Below are positions 8,899-16,604 of a DNA stretch of 64,000 bases, piece after piece; within the stretch, counting starts at the first letter, position 1, and each line of letters starts with the position of its first letter. Under the pieces are notes generated by a model, which worked only from the letters and a program-made list of their open reading frames with translations, did not search any database and was not told where the DNA came from. Source of the DNA: Paraktedonobacter carboxidivorans (GTDB lineage Bacteria > Chloroflexota > Ktedonobacteria > Ktedonobacterales > Ktedonobacteraceae). Location: the NCBI GenBank assembly GCA_041156125.1, contig JBEVTI010000023.1:17125-81124 (forward strand). Direction: 5' to 3'. A program made the translations under genes and the position numbers.

Positions 8899-10011
8899 TT
8901 ATTGGACTTTGCCCCTGGCAGTCACCGGCCAGATCGCTGCCAGTTTGCCCGCGCGATGGGCATAGTACACATCGTGCAGATTGACGGTGGTATCGATATG
9001 GCTCGGGATCATTGCAAGACGAGTCCCCAACTCTAGCGAACTCCTGTCGATTAGCGCACCCTCCTCCCACATCAGGATGCCATGTTCATCCCCGCCTGGT
9101 CGATAGGTCACGCCTGGCAATCCCTGAGCTTCTGGCATGCCGCTGTCGGTGGATAATGACTTGAGGCCGGCATCAATCACTGCTCGCGTAGCAACTGGCC
9201 GGCTAATCACGGTCGAGAGAATAGTCAGCGCGTTGGCATAAAGAGGGCCAATAGCATTACGATAATCCGTATCCATAAATATGAACGAGCCGGGCTGCAC
9301 CTCTGTGACCCCCTCGCAACTGGCACAGATCTCGGCGGTTCCCGTGCCACCCGCCGTGACGATTTCCAGCGCAAAGCCATCTGCCTGCAATTGCGCCGCC
9401 GTCTCTGTAAGTAGATGCATGGCCTGGCGGCAAAGCTGTGTGCGTTCTTCCGCATTATGTATATGCTGCAGGTGTCCTTCATAGCCCTGCACGCCTCTCA
9501 GGTGAAGGTGGTCCAGTGCGCGTAAGGAGTGAGCCAGGCGCAACGCCTCTGCCCCTGGGAGCACCCCGCAACGGTTCTGGCCAAGATTGAGATCGAGCAG
9601 GACATCGATGTGTTGTCCAGCTTCATGCATAGCCTGATTGAGTGCCTGCGCGCCCGCCAGACTATCCACCACCACCTTGAGGCGCGTGGACTGCTGCACC
9701 AGTCTTACGAGCCGCTCCAACTTGGGCTTGCCCACAATCTCTGTAGTAATCAACAGATCATCTATTCCCTCCCGCAGCATAACTTCCGCCTCGCTAACCT
9801 TGGCCACGCATCCCCCAACCGCGCCTGCCGCCAACAGCAGACGCGCCAGATCCGCGCTTTTGACCGTTTTTAGATGAGGTCTGACCTGTACTTTACTCCC
9901 CCTGAACTGCCCCATAAGCCTGCTAATATTGGCCTCCATCAATGTCAGATCAACAAGCATGGCAGGCGTATCGAGCACATCCAGGGTATCTCCCACTTGT
10001 GGTTGCGGCAT
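8899..10011 (-). CDS. D-threonine aldolase / DSD1-family PLP enzyme (alanine-racemase fold)
   Basis: The protein has the fold-type III PLP barrel: 'LDTPAMLVDL' opens the first strand, RPHLKTVK carries the PLP lysine (Lys48), 'VVVDSL' and 'VLLDLNLGQNRCG' follow, and GGTGT binds the phosphate. The C-terminal D-threonine-aldolase/D-serine-dehydratase domain ends in PSHIDTTVNLHD, a His/Asp metal-binding site. Relatives cleave D-3-hydroxy-amino acids to glycine and an aldehyde or dehydrate D-serine; which applies here cannot be decided. It is a single cytoplasmic gene of normal length (370 aa). Confidence 0.88.
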   Translation of the reverse strand: MPQPQVGDTLDVLDTPAMLVDLTLMEANISRLMGQFRGSKVQVRPHLKTVKSADLARLLLAAGAVGGCVAKVSEAEVMLREGIDDLLITTEIVGKPKLERLVRLVQQSTRLKVVVDSLAGAQALNQAMHEAGQHIDVLLDLNLGQNRCGVLPGAEALRLAHSLRALDHLHLRGVQGYEGHLQHIHNAEERTQLCRQAMHLLTETAAQLQADGFALEIVTAGGTGTAEICASCEGVTEVQPGSFIFMDTDYRNAIGPLYANALTILSTVISRPVATRAVIDAGLKSLSTDSGMPEAQGLPGVTYRPGGDEHGILMWEEGALIDRSSLELGTRLAMIPSHIDTTVNLHDVYYAHRAGKLAAIWPVTARGKVQ

Positions 10012-10101
10012 GACTGTTTCCTTTCGCTCTCTTTACACGGATATTATACTAGCAGAATATCATTTCCTTGCTATTTTCAGTGAGATAATGACAATCTCCC
10101 A

Positions 10102-10168
10102 AAGGAATGGAAGAGTTTTTGCAGCCAGGGCGCCCAGCGCCCTGGCTGCAAAAACTCTTCCATTCCTT
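10102..10168. repeat. Perfect 32-bp inverted repeat
   Basis: Arms 10102-10133 and 10137-10168 are complementary over 32 bp with a 3-base centre. On the minus strand it is preceded by CCCACCCTTAAGGAATGG and, about 80 bases earlier, by GGGTTTCTCAAAAGT (10250-10236), the same flank order seen near 29.8 and 45.2 kb. It lies between the DUF4126 gene and the aldolase-like gene, both on the minus strand. Confidence 0.9.
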
Positions 10169-10248
10169 AAGGGTGGGGAGGCAAAATGTTTTTTCTGGTT
10201 TTATAAAATCGGGGCTGACTCCTAAGTAGGGGAAAACTTTTGAGAAAC

Positions 10249-10295
10249 CCATAGAGGCTTATAAGCTCTCCTGAAAAGCTTATAAGCCTCTATGG
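10249..10295. repeat. Perfect 19-bp inverted repeat 26 bases after the DUF4126 stop codon
   Basis: Arms 10249-10267 and 10277-10295 (CCATAGAGGCTTATAAGCT and its complement) enclose a 9-base loop. On the minus strand the stem is followed by GGGTTTCTCAAAAGTTTTCC, which is T-rich, so it could end the DUF4126 transcript. Together with the hairpin at 10102-10168 it fills most of the 309-base gap. Confidence 0.85.
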
Positions 10296-10320
10296 CCGAG
10301 TAGTGTAGAGCCACAAAAGT

Positions 10321-10893
10321 TCAGGTTCGTTTGACTGCCAGAGAGCCGAGACCGAAGGCCAGAGCGTCTTCGGCAAGACCGAGCACCCATTGGGGTGTTT
10401 TGGTTGTAGAGAAGAGTGTACTACGAGCATAGTAGCCAGCGAAGGACCCCGCGCCTGCTCCCAGTCCACCGAGCAACGCGCCTGCGATCAGTGGTTTGTG
10501 ATAGCGACGACAGAGGCTCATACCAGCCAGCGCTCCCAGTCCCAGGCGACCCAGCAGAGGAATTGGACTGAGACGACTGGGTGCAAACGGCAATTTGTCC
10601 GCCACCAGTTCACCTGCGGCAAGTGTATTGAACAGCACGCGAGCAGTTGGGGAGTCAAGAAACTGCTCAAGGTTGTTTGTCGCTGGCGGATTCTGCTCGT
10701 TTGTCAAATCTAGCAGAGCTAAGGGCGTTAGCGAACGTAAACCACCGACAAATCCCAATGTCAGTGCCCGCAATGCCACCTCGGCAGTCAGCTCTTCCCG
10801 CCAGGAAGCTATTTCTGCCTCCGCAGCTTGCGCTGTATCCTGTACTGCTCCGAGCGCGCGATCTCGACTCTCGCGAAGTTGATCTTTTGCCAA
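10321..10893 (-). CDS. DUF4126 membrane protein
   Basis: After a charged, helical N-terminus (residues 1-38) the 190-residue protein follows the DUF4126 pattern: 'GLRSLTPLALLDL', then 'AAGELVADKLPFAPSR' and 'PLLGRLGLGALAGM', with Gly/Ala-rich segments likely to be three or four membrane helices. The family is widespread and has no known function. It is transcribed alone on the minus strand and followed by two long hairpins. Confidence 0.85.
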   Translation of the reverse strand: MAKDQLRESRDRALGAVQDTAQAAEAEIASWREELTAEVALRALTLGFVGGLRSLTPLALLDLTNEQNPPATNNLEQFLDSPTARVLFNTLAAGELVADKLPFAPSRLSPIPLLGRLGLGALAGMSLCRRYHKPLIAGALLGGLGAGAGSFAGYYARSTLFSTTKTPQWVLGLAEDALAFGLGSLAVKRT

Positions 10894-11066
10894 TTTTAAT
10901 CCCTTTCTCAGTGTATGTTTCTATAAGGTTATTTTTAGAAAGTCAGACATAGGCAACACGTATAATCCCGCTCTATCGTGACAGTCTCTCCGCTACCCTT
11001 CTGTCTATGCAGCGCCAGACCTGGATGCCTGAGCCGGGCGAGTTGGTCAGAAATTTTTTTGGAGGA

Positions 11067-11111
11067 GTTACTGAGCTTTGAGATGGCCTGACCACCTCAA
11101 AGCTCAGTAAC
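11067..11111. repeat. 20-bp inverted repeat with one mismatch
   Basis: Arms 11067-11086 and 11092-11111 (GTTACTGAGCTTTGAG plus ATGG, with one A/C mismatch) enclose CCTGA. It sits 18 bases before the truncated XRE-type gene. On the plus strand it would fold in that gene's leader, just before its ribosome site. Confidence 0.8.
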
Positions 11112-11128
11112 CCTGGGAAAGAAGAGAA

Positions 11129-11365
11129 ATGCTTATGGATGATAAACCGAGAAGAAAAGAGTTAGCGCATTTCCTCAGAACGCATCGCGAAAGCCTCTCT
11201 CCACTTTTATTTCATCTCCCGGATGGAGCGAAAAGAAGACGTACAGCAGGGCTGAGAAGGGAAGAGGTAGCTCAGCTTGGGGGCTTGAGCCTGACCTGGT
11301 ATACAAAATTAGAGCAAGCTCAGGAGATTCAGGTCTCCGTTCAGGTACTTGAGGGCCTTACACAG
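11129..11365 (+). pseudogene. Truncated XRE-family regulator (MmyB-like), 3' end lost
   Basis: The first 78 codons encode the helix-turn-helix of the MmyB-like XRE family: 'RRTAGLRREEVAQLGG' and 'SLTWYTKLEQ' are typical, followed by IQVSVQVLEGLTQA. Such proteins continue for another 180-200 residues with a ligand-binding domain. Here the homology stops near 11360-11370, where the sequence becomes the opposite strand of a CitE-like gene; the frame then reads 27 meaningless codons to 11446. A deletion with a shared GGCC at the joint explains this. It is probably non-functional, though a bare DNA-binding domain could still be made. Confidence 0.85.
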
Positions 11366-11889
11366 GCCGGCGGCTCGTCCAGCGACAAGCAGGCGGGAGC
11401 GTGCATAGAAAAGTGCCTGGCCCTCCGGGGTCCAATGTGCTTGTAGATCCGCGAGGAAATCCAGTGGCCCAAGTGTCAGTCGCTCGACCAGTGGATGCGC
11501 GCTGGCAATGGCAAAAGCCTGCTCCACGCCCAGGCCACTTTCAATCAAGGGAATGATTGGTACACGCGCCGTAGCCAGTGCGTGGACCTCCGCTGGCTGC
11601 TCTATCTTAGGAGCGATGATTGCTGAAACCGGCAAATCTTTGAGCAAAGAGAGGTCATCGGCAAGCCAGGGACTTCTGGGGCCATTCACGCGAATGGTGA
11701 CACGGCAGGCTGTCTGAGTCTGAACAAGGACCTCTTGCGTGCGTGTTCGTGCCTCCGGTTTTTGCTCGAGCGGAACAGCATCTTCCCAGTCAATAATTAC
11801 CACATCCGCGCTGCTGGCCAGCGCTTTGCGTATTTTGTCTGGCTCATGGCCGGGCACAAAAGCCACGTTCTCAGCAATTTTGTTTTCAT
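11365..11889 (-). pseudogene. Broken HpcH/HpaI-CitE family lyase
   Basis: The gene starts five bases after the stop codon of the GntR gene (ATG at 11887-11889, reading MKTKLLRTW) and so belonged to its operon. To continue into 'FVPGHEPDKIRKALASSADVV' the reading frame must shift: a run of four A on the plus strand (11858-11861) is one base short. After this the CitE pattern holds, with metal- and CoA-binding region 'IIDWEDAVP' and 'PIIPLIESGLGVEQ', until 'ARSRLLVAGRAAGL'. There it is cut off by the junction with the truncated XRE gene. About 100 C-terminal residues are missing. Family members are citramalyl-CoA/malyl-CoA-type lyases. Confidence 0.85.
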
Positions 11890-11893
11890 CAGC

Positions 11894-12553
11894 TCAGGAC
11901 TCCATCGTCTCAAGATGGGCTTGCAATGCCACTTTGGCATGCTGGATATGGGTACGTAGCAGGTTCTCAACAACGGCTGGCTGCTTTTCGCGCAAGGCTT
12001 GGAGCAGATGGGCATGTTCATTCACCGAGCGCTCAAGTTGTCCAGGCACAGCAATGGGCGTCAGCGGAGCCAGGCCCAACCAGAGACTTTTAATCATCGC
12101 GCTCAACCGGCGTTGCTGGCTGAATTCATAGAGCGTCATATGATACGCCTGATTGAGGTGAACATAGCGCTCGATGTCTTGCTGATCCGCCATTTCTCTC
12201 AGTTCTTGCTCGATGCCTGCCAGTTCTTCAAAATCGCTTGCGGTCATGCGCTCCATGGCCTTCCCCGCCGCGTATGGCTCCAGTATCATGCGTAATCCAT
12301 AGACTTCTTCGAGGTCCGCGCTCCCAAAGATGCTTACCATGTAGCTGCCGCGCTCGTCCAGCTTGACTAACCCTTCGGTTTCAAGCCGTTTGAGGGCATC
12401 GCGCACAGGAATACGGCTTGTCCCGAATTGCGTCGCGAGAACGTCCTGAATGAGCCGCTCTCCGTTAGCGAGACGGCGTTTGACGATGGCTGTTCTCAAT
12501 TCCTGGTAGACTCGCGTTTCAAGCGTCTCTTTTTTGAGTGAGGAGAATGACAT
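11894..12553 (-). CDS. GntR-family regulator, FadR/FCD subgroup
   Basis: Residues 1-75 form the winged helix ('VYQELRTAIVKRRL', 'LIQDVLATQFGTSRIPVRDALKRLETEGLV'), and residues 80-210 the all-helical FCD ligand domain, with the His/Asp pattern ('YHMTLYEFS', 'NEHAHLLQAL') that usually binds a metal and a carboxylate effector. It is intact and of normal length. I prefer the ATG at 12551-12553; a GTG four codons upstream is the alternative. It is divergent from a CoA-transferase/SDR locus and heads the operon with the broken CitE gene, so it presumably governed this now-decayed catabolic cluster through the inverted repeat at 12641-12690. Confidence 0.9.
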   Translation of the reverse strand: MSFSSLKKETLETRVYQELRTAIVKRRLANGERLIQDVLATQFGTSRIPVRDALKRLETEGLVKLDERGSYMVSIFGSADLEEVYGLRMILEPYAAGKAMERMTASDFEELAGIEQELREMADQQDIERYVHLNQAYHMTLYEFSQQRRLSAMIKSLWLGLAPLTPIAVPGQLERSVNEHAHLLQALREKQPAVVENLLRTHIQHAKVALQAHLETMES

Positions 12554-12640
12554 ATATATGTCCACTGTCCTTTCGACTGTGTTTAGTGGTATCCATTATT
12601 TTTTGCAAACTCAGTTGCTCGACTATGCAGACTGTGTTTT

Positions 12641-12690
12641 GTATACGGTTGACAGTATACTTCTTTGTGTGTAAACTGTCAATTGTATAC
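12641..12690. promoter_or_regulatory. Candidate operator of the FadR-type regulator
   Basis: GTATACGGTTGACAGT (12641-12656) and ACTGTCAATTGTATAC (12675-12690) form an inverted repeat matching at 14 of 16 positions, 18 bases apart. Each arm contains GTATAC, the core found in many FCD-type GntR sites, and a third copy (AGTATACTT) overlaps the left arm's end. It lies centrally between the divergent regulator and the CoA-transferase/SDR gene. Confidence 0.6.
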
Positions 12691-12768
12691 GGATAGCGTG
12701 GGCGTATGCATTCTGTGATGAATGGTTGTGCTGCAAAAACGCTGGGAGGCATAGAGAGGCAGAAAAAC

Positions 12769-12788
12769 TATTGGCCTGAGGGCCAATA
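12769..12788. repeat. Short 8-bp hairpin in the CoA-transferase leader
   Basis: TATTGGCC and GGCCAATA flank TGAG. It lies about 75 bases before the CoA-transferase-like start. It is small and may only be a chance palindrome. Confidence 0.35.
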
Positions 12789-12864
12789 ATGCATTCTTAC
12801 CCGGGTAGCGTTGTACTACCTGTTAGGATGGCCTGCGTCTATGCATGCTCTGGCAGGAGAAGAG

Positions 12865-13834
12865 ATGGACACATTTATACAGAGGCCGCTGGCTGACATC
12901 CTGGTGATTGCGCTTGAGCAAGCGGTTGCCGCGCCCTTTGCGACGCGCCAACTGGCCGATCTGGGTGCTCGTGTGATTAAAATCGAGCGTCCTGAGGTGG
13001 GGGATTTTGCTCGGCATTATGATCAAACGGTCCATGGTATGGCCAGCCATTTCGTCTGGCTCAATCGCTCTAAAGAGTCATTGGCTCTCAATCTCAAAGA
13101 TCCGCAGGGTCTCGCTGTCATCGAGCATTTGCTCGCGAAGGCGGCGCACCGCTTTGTAGAGCAAGGGGCTCAGGTGGTCGTTGTTGACCTTGATGAGCAC
13201 AAAGTTGCCAATGTTGTTCACGAGCTTGGCTCCGCTTGCTCGTTCGGATTTGTCGCTGATGTAACGAACGAGGAGCGTATCAGCCAGCTTGTTGCCAGTA
13301 CGTTGGAACGTTTCGGAAAGATCGATATCTATTACAACAATGCTGGTATTCCGCTCTCCTCGACGCCTATCGAAATGCTTGATCTGGCGACATGGCAGCG
13401 CATTATGGATGTTAACACCACAGCGATCTTTCTAGCAGCCAAAGCCGTGCTGCCGCACATGAAGAGCCAGGGCGGAGGAAGTATTATTGTAACGGCATCA
13501 ACAGCTGGCATCCGTCCGCGTCCGGGACTCAGCGCCTACAATGCCTCGAAGGGGGCAGCCATTCTGCTCACCAAGTCCCTGGCCAGCGAACTTGCCCCCC
13601 TTCAATATTCGCGTCAACGCTATCTGTCCCGTGGCAGCTAATACGCCAATGTTAGAGCAGTTTGGCTTTGGCACGACCAGAGAAGAGGCCGTGCAGCGCT
13701 TCACCGCGACCATTCCGCTGGGCCACCTGGTTGAGCCCGATGATGTCGCGCAGGCCGCGCTCTATCTGGCTTCAGATGAAGCGCGCAATGTCACCGGGAT
13801 CACGCTCGAAGTCGATGGCGGGCGCAGTATATAA
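12865..13834 (+). pseudogene. In-frame chimera of a CaiB-type CoA-transferase and an SDR, then frameshifted
   Basis: The start (ATG 12865) has GGAG five bases upstream. Residues 8-95 are the N-terminus of a family III CoA-transferase ('LADLGARVIKIERPEVGDFAR', 'HFVWLNRSKESLALNLKD'), which normally runs for about 390 residues. At about 13142 the protein switches without a frame change to a short-chain dehydrogenase that lacks its TGxxxGxG nucleotide-binding start ('AHRFVEQGAQVVVVDLDE', NNAG, catalytic YNASK). A deletion fused the two genes. A further +1 C in the run 13595-13600 breaks the frame; the rest ('NIRVNAICPVAANTPM' to 'ITLEVDGG') continues in another frame to 13834. Neither enzyme can be functional as read. 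Confidence 0.85.
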
Positions 13835-13869
13835 AGGCCATAAGCAGTGTAATCAAGATGGAGGTACTG

Positions 13870-15376
13870 ATGCAAGTGATAGAGACTCCAGTTTCTGGAG
13901 AGGTACGCAACTATAAAATGCTGATTGGTGGTGAGTGGGTCGATGCTCATTCAAGAAAGACCTTCACGAGCCTTAATCCGTACACTGGCAAAGTCTGGGC
14001 TACGCTGCCCGAAGCCGATGAAACAGATGTTGACGCGGCTGTTCGCGCGGCGCGCTCGGCCTTTGACGAGGGACCATGGGGGCGCATGACGGGTACCGAA
14101 CGGGCCAGGTTGATGCGCCGCCTGGCTGATCTCATCGCTGAAAACGCGGACCACCTGGCGATCATAGAGAGCACTGACAATGGCAAGCTCCTGCGCGAGA
14201 TGGGTGGCCAGTAGAAGTCTCTGCCAGAATGGTATTACTACTTTTCTGGCGCTGCTGACAAGATCGAGGGAGCAACGATTCCCAGCGATAAAGCGAACTT
14301 TTTCGTCTACACGCGCCGCGAACCTATGGGAGTCGTCGTCGCGATCACACCCTGGAACTCTCCCCTGCTACTGCTTACCTTTAAACTGGCTCCCGCTCTC
14401 GCCGCTGGCTGCACCTTTGTCGTCAAACCCTCTGAACAGACCTCCGCGTCAACACTTGAATTTGCCAGGCTCTTTGCCGAGGCGGGCTTCCCCGCGGGCG
14501 TTTTCAATGTCGTTACCGGCTTTGGTCCAGGCACGGGAGGACCACTTGTGCGCCATCCAGGCGTCGATAAGATTGGCTTTACCGGCTCGACTGCGACCGG
14601 TATTCGGGTCATGAAAGATGCCGCTGACCATCTGGCCAGCGGCAGCCTGGAACTGGGTGGGAAGTCTCCAAACATTGTCTTTGCCGATGCGGACGAAGAT
14701 GTCGTTAATGGGATTGTGTCCGGTATATTCGCCGCTGGTGGTCAAACCTGTATCGCGAGCTCCCGACTCTTTGTCGATGTGCGACTCCACGATCAACTGG
14801 TCAGCCAACTCGCTGAGCGCGCGTACCATCAAGCTGGGCGATCCGTTGCGGATGGAGACAGAGATGGGTCCGGTTGCCTTCAAGGAGCAGCGGGACAAAA
14901 TTCAGCACTATATTACGGTGGCCCAGGAGGAGGGTGCCCGGCTGGTGCAGGGCGGAAAGATTCCGAGCGCTCCAGAACTCGCGCAGAGATTTTTCATCGA
15001 GCCGACCATCTTCACAGAGGTCGAAAACCGCATGCAGGTCGCGCAAGAAGAGATCTTTGGCCCGGTTCTTTCGGTGCTTCCTTTCCAGACGGAGGAAGAG
15101 GTTATCCGCCAGGCGAACGATATCCCCTACGGTCTCGCGGCTGGCGTCTGGACCCGCGATATTCGGCGCGCTCACAGTATGGCGCATGCCCTGCGCGCGG
15201 GAACAGTCTGGCTTAACTCCTATCGCACCCTTTCCTTTAACACGCCCTTTGGTGGATATAAGATGAGTGGCCTTGGCATTGAAAACGGCCTCGAAAGCGT
15301 GCGCGAATTTACCCGCACAAAATCCGTCTGGGTCGAACTCTCAGGACAAACACGTGATCCCTTCAGGATGGGATAA
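13870..15376 (+). pseudogene. Aldehyde dehydrogenase pseudogene (one nonsense codon, one frameshift)
   Basis: All three segments belong to one NAD-dependent aldehyde dehydrogenase of about 500 residues, starting at ATG 13870 with GGAGG five bases upstream. The first 114 codons end at TAG (14212-14214), inside a conserved stretch that resumes at once in the same frame ('SLPEWYYYFSGAADKIEG'). The catalytic parts are present (NAD motif 'ITPWNSPLLLLT', LELGGKSPN with the general-base Glu, GGQTC with the nucleophilic Cys). A CG dinucleotide is missing from the CGCGCG run near 14817-14823, after which 'RTIKLGDPLRMETEMGP' to 'GGYKMSGLG' is read in another frame. It followed the SDR in the same operon. 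Confidence 0.88.
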
Positions 15377-15433
15377 CGCCTGTCTTTGGAGACACCGACC
15401 AGGACACACGACCTGGTAGAAAATGCTTCTCTA

Positions 15434-15470
15434 CTCGCTTAATGGATGGATAACCCATTCATTGAGCGAG
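15434..15470. terminator. Hairpin after the aldehyde dehydrogenase pseudogene
   Basis: Arms 15434-15449 and 15455-15470 match at 14 of 16 positions around ATAAC; one of the two mismatches would be a G-U pair in RNA. It begins about 58 bases after the stop codon and is a candidate transcription end, although no T-run follows. Confidence 0.5.
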
Positions 15471-15571
15471 AGTGATTTGTTCAAGCGAGCTTGTAACCGT
15501 TTTTTTGCGAAGCGCGAGAATAGCTTATTCTTAATAAGCGTATAGAAAGCGCATTGAGCAAAGGAACAGTA

Positions 15572-16498
15572 ATGAGCAATCAACGAGCATTTCACAATAC
15601 TACGCAAATCAGGCAACTGCACGTAGAGCGTGTGCTGGCTCATCAGCTTGCCAATGAAATCATGCAGGGAACATCCTGGAGAGAGAAAGCCTCAGGCGCT
15701 GTAGGGTCCACGCTTGAAAGCAACCAGCATAGCCTTTATGAAGAGGAATTGGGCATTCCTCGGCAACTGGCTTATCTTGAAGATCGCATTTTTGAGGGCT
15801 TGCCCAACAAAGAGGCAAAAACGTTTCCGTTTGTCTTCCTTACAAGCATTCCTGTTGGGGCTGATCTCTCGCTTGTGTTGGCGCGTTTCATGGTCTGGCT
15901 TCTCATCGATTCTGCGAGAGGGGTTCTGCGCTTTGTAGGCAGCCAGGGCGCGGCAATTAGCGCAGTGGCTGCCCTCTATCAGCGCGTGATTGAGGGTGAA
16001 GCTGTTTCTACTCAGGAATGGCTTTCTGCTCTCAGTGCCGCCTCTGCTCGTGGACAGGCTGCCATGGCCGCTGCCAATGCCTTCTCTACCACTCGTGCAT
16101 TCTCAGTTGCTGCCGCGGCTACCTCCGCAGGCCTGGCCTTCAATGCTACCGTTGTTGCCGCCGCGGTGGCTTACATTTCTTATGCTACTGGCGAGGTTGA
16201 TCCCGCTGTCACTGGCGCTGTTACCGCTACTGTTGCTACTTTAGGCTATGGTAACATTGCTGCTGTGGCCGCTGATTACGGTGATGCAGCCGCTTTCATA
16301 GCTGCCTATGGCGACGACCTCGCGGCCTTTGCTGGTTTTGCCGCGGACCGCAGCGCCGCTGCCTGCGAGCCTGCAACAGAGAACAGCATTGTGAGAAAGG
16401 CCCACTATCAGGCGATGCGCGATAAATTATTGGAATTGCTAAGGGCAGCGCCTGCTGATGAAAGAGCGCCTGTTCCACTGAGCACACAACAGGAATGA
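15572..16498 (+). CDS. Alanine-rich hypothetical protein, 308 aa
   Basis: I do not recognise the family with certainty. AAAGGA lies six bases before the ATG at 15572. Residues 1-105 contain a conserved-looking helical region ('SLYEEELGIPRQLAYLEDRIFEGLPNKEA'). Residues 125-265 are very Ala-rich (for example 'AAASARGQAAMAAANAF'), and their heptad-like spacing suggests stacked amphipathic helices. The pattern is reminiscent of Ala-rich helical 'putative immunity protein' repeats in other bacteria, but this is a guess. There is no clear signal peptide. It is convergent with the GH51 gene. Confidence 0.65.
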   Translation: MSNQRAFHNTTQIRQLHVERVLAHQLANEIMQGTSWREKASGAVGSTLESNQHSLYEEELGIPRQLAYLEDRIFEGLPNKEAKTFPFVFLTSIPVGADLSLVLARFMVWLLIDSARGVLRFVGSQGAAISAVAALYQRVIEGEAVSTQEWLSALSAASARGQAAMAAANAFSTTRAFSVAAAATSAGLAFNATVVAAAVAYISYATGEVDPAVTGAVTATVATLGYGNIAAVAADYGDAAAFIAAYGDDLAAFAGFAADRSAAACEPATENSIVRKAHYQAMRDKLLELLRAAPADERAPVPLSTQQE

Positions 16499-16537
16499 GC
16501 AGCTTCAATGGCTCTTGTTGTTTTTTATCAATTTCTG

Positions 16538-16578
16538 GCAGCGCCGTTAGCTCTTCTGCAAAAAAGAGACGGCGCTGC
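16538..16578. terminator. Bidirectional terminator between convergent genes
   Basis: GCAGCGCCGT (16538-16547) pairs with ACGGCGCTGC (16569-16578), and inside it CTCTT pairs with AAGAG, giving a 15-bp interrupted GC-rich stem. T-rich DNA (GTTGTTTTTTATC) lies on the left. It sits between the Ala-rich protein gene and the GH51 gene, which converge here. Confidence 0.7.
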
Positions 16579-16604
16579 TGGCAGGTACAATCTATAGACG
16601 AAAA

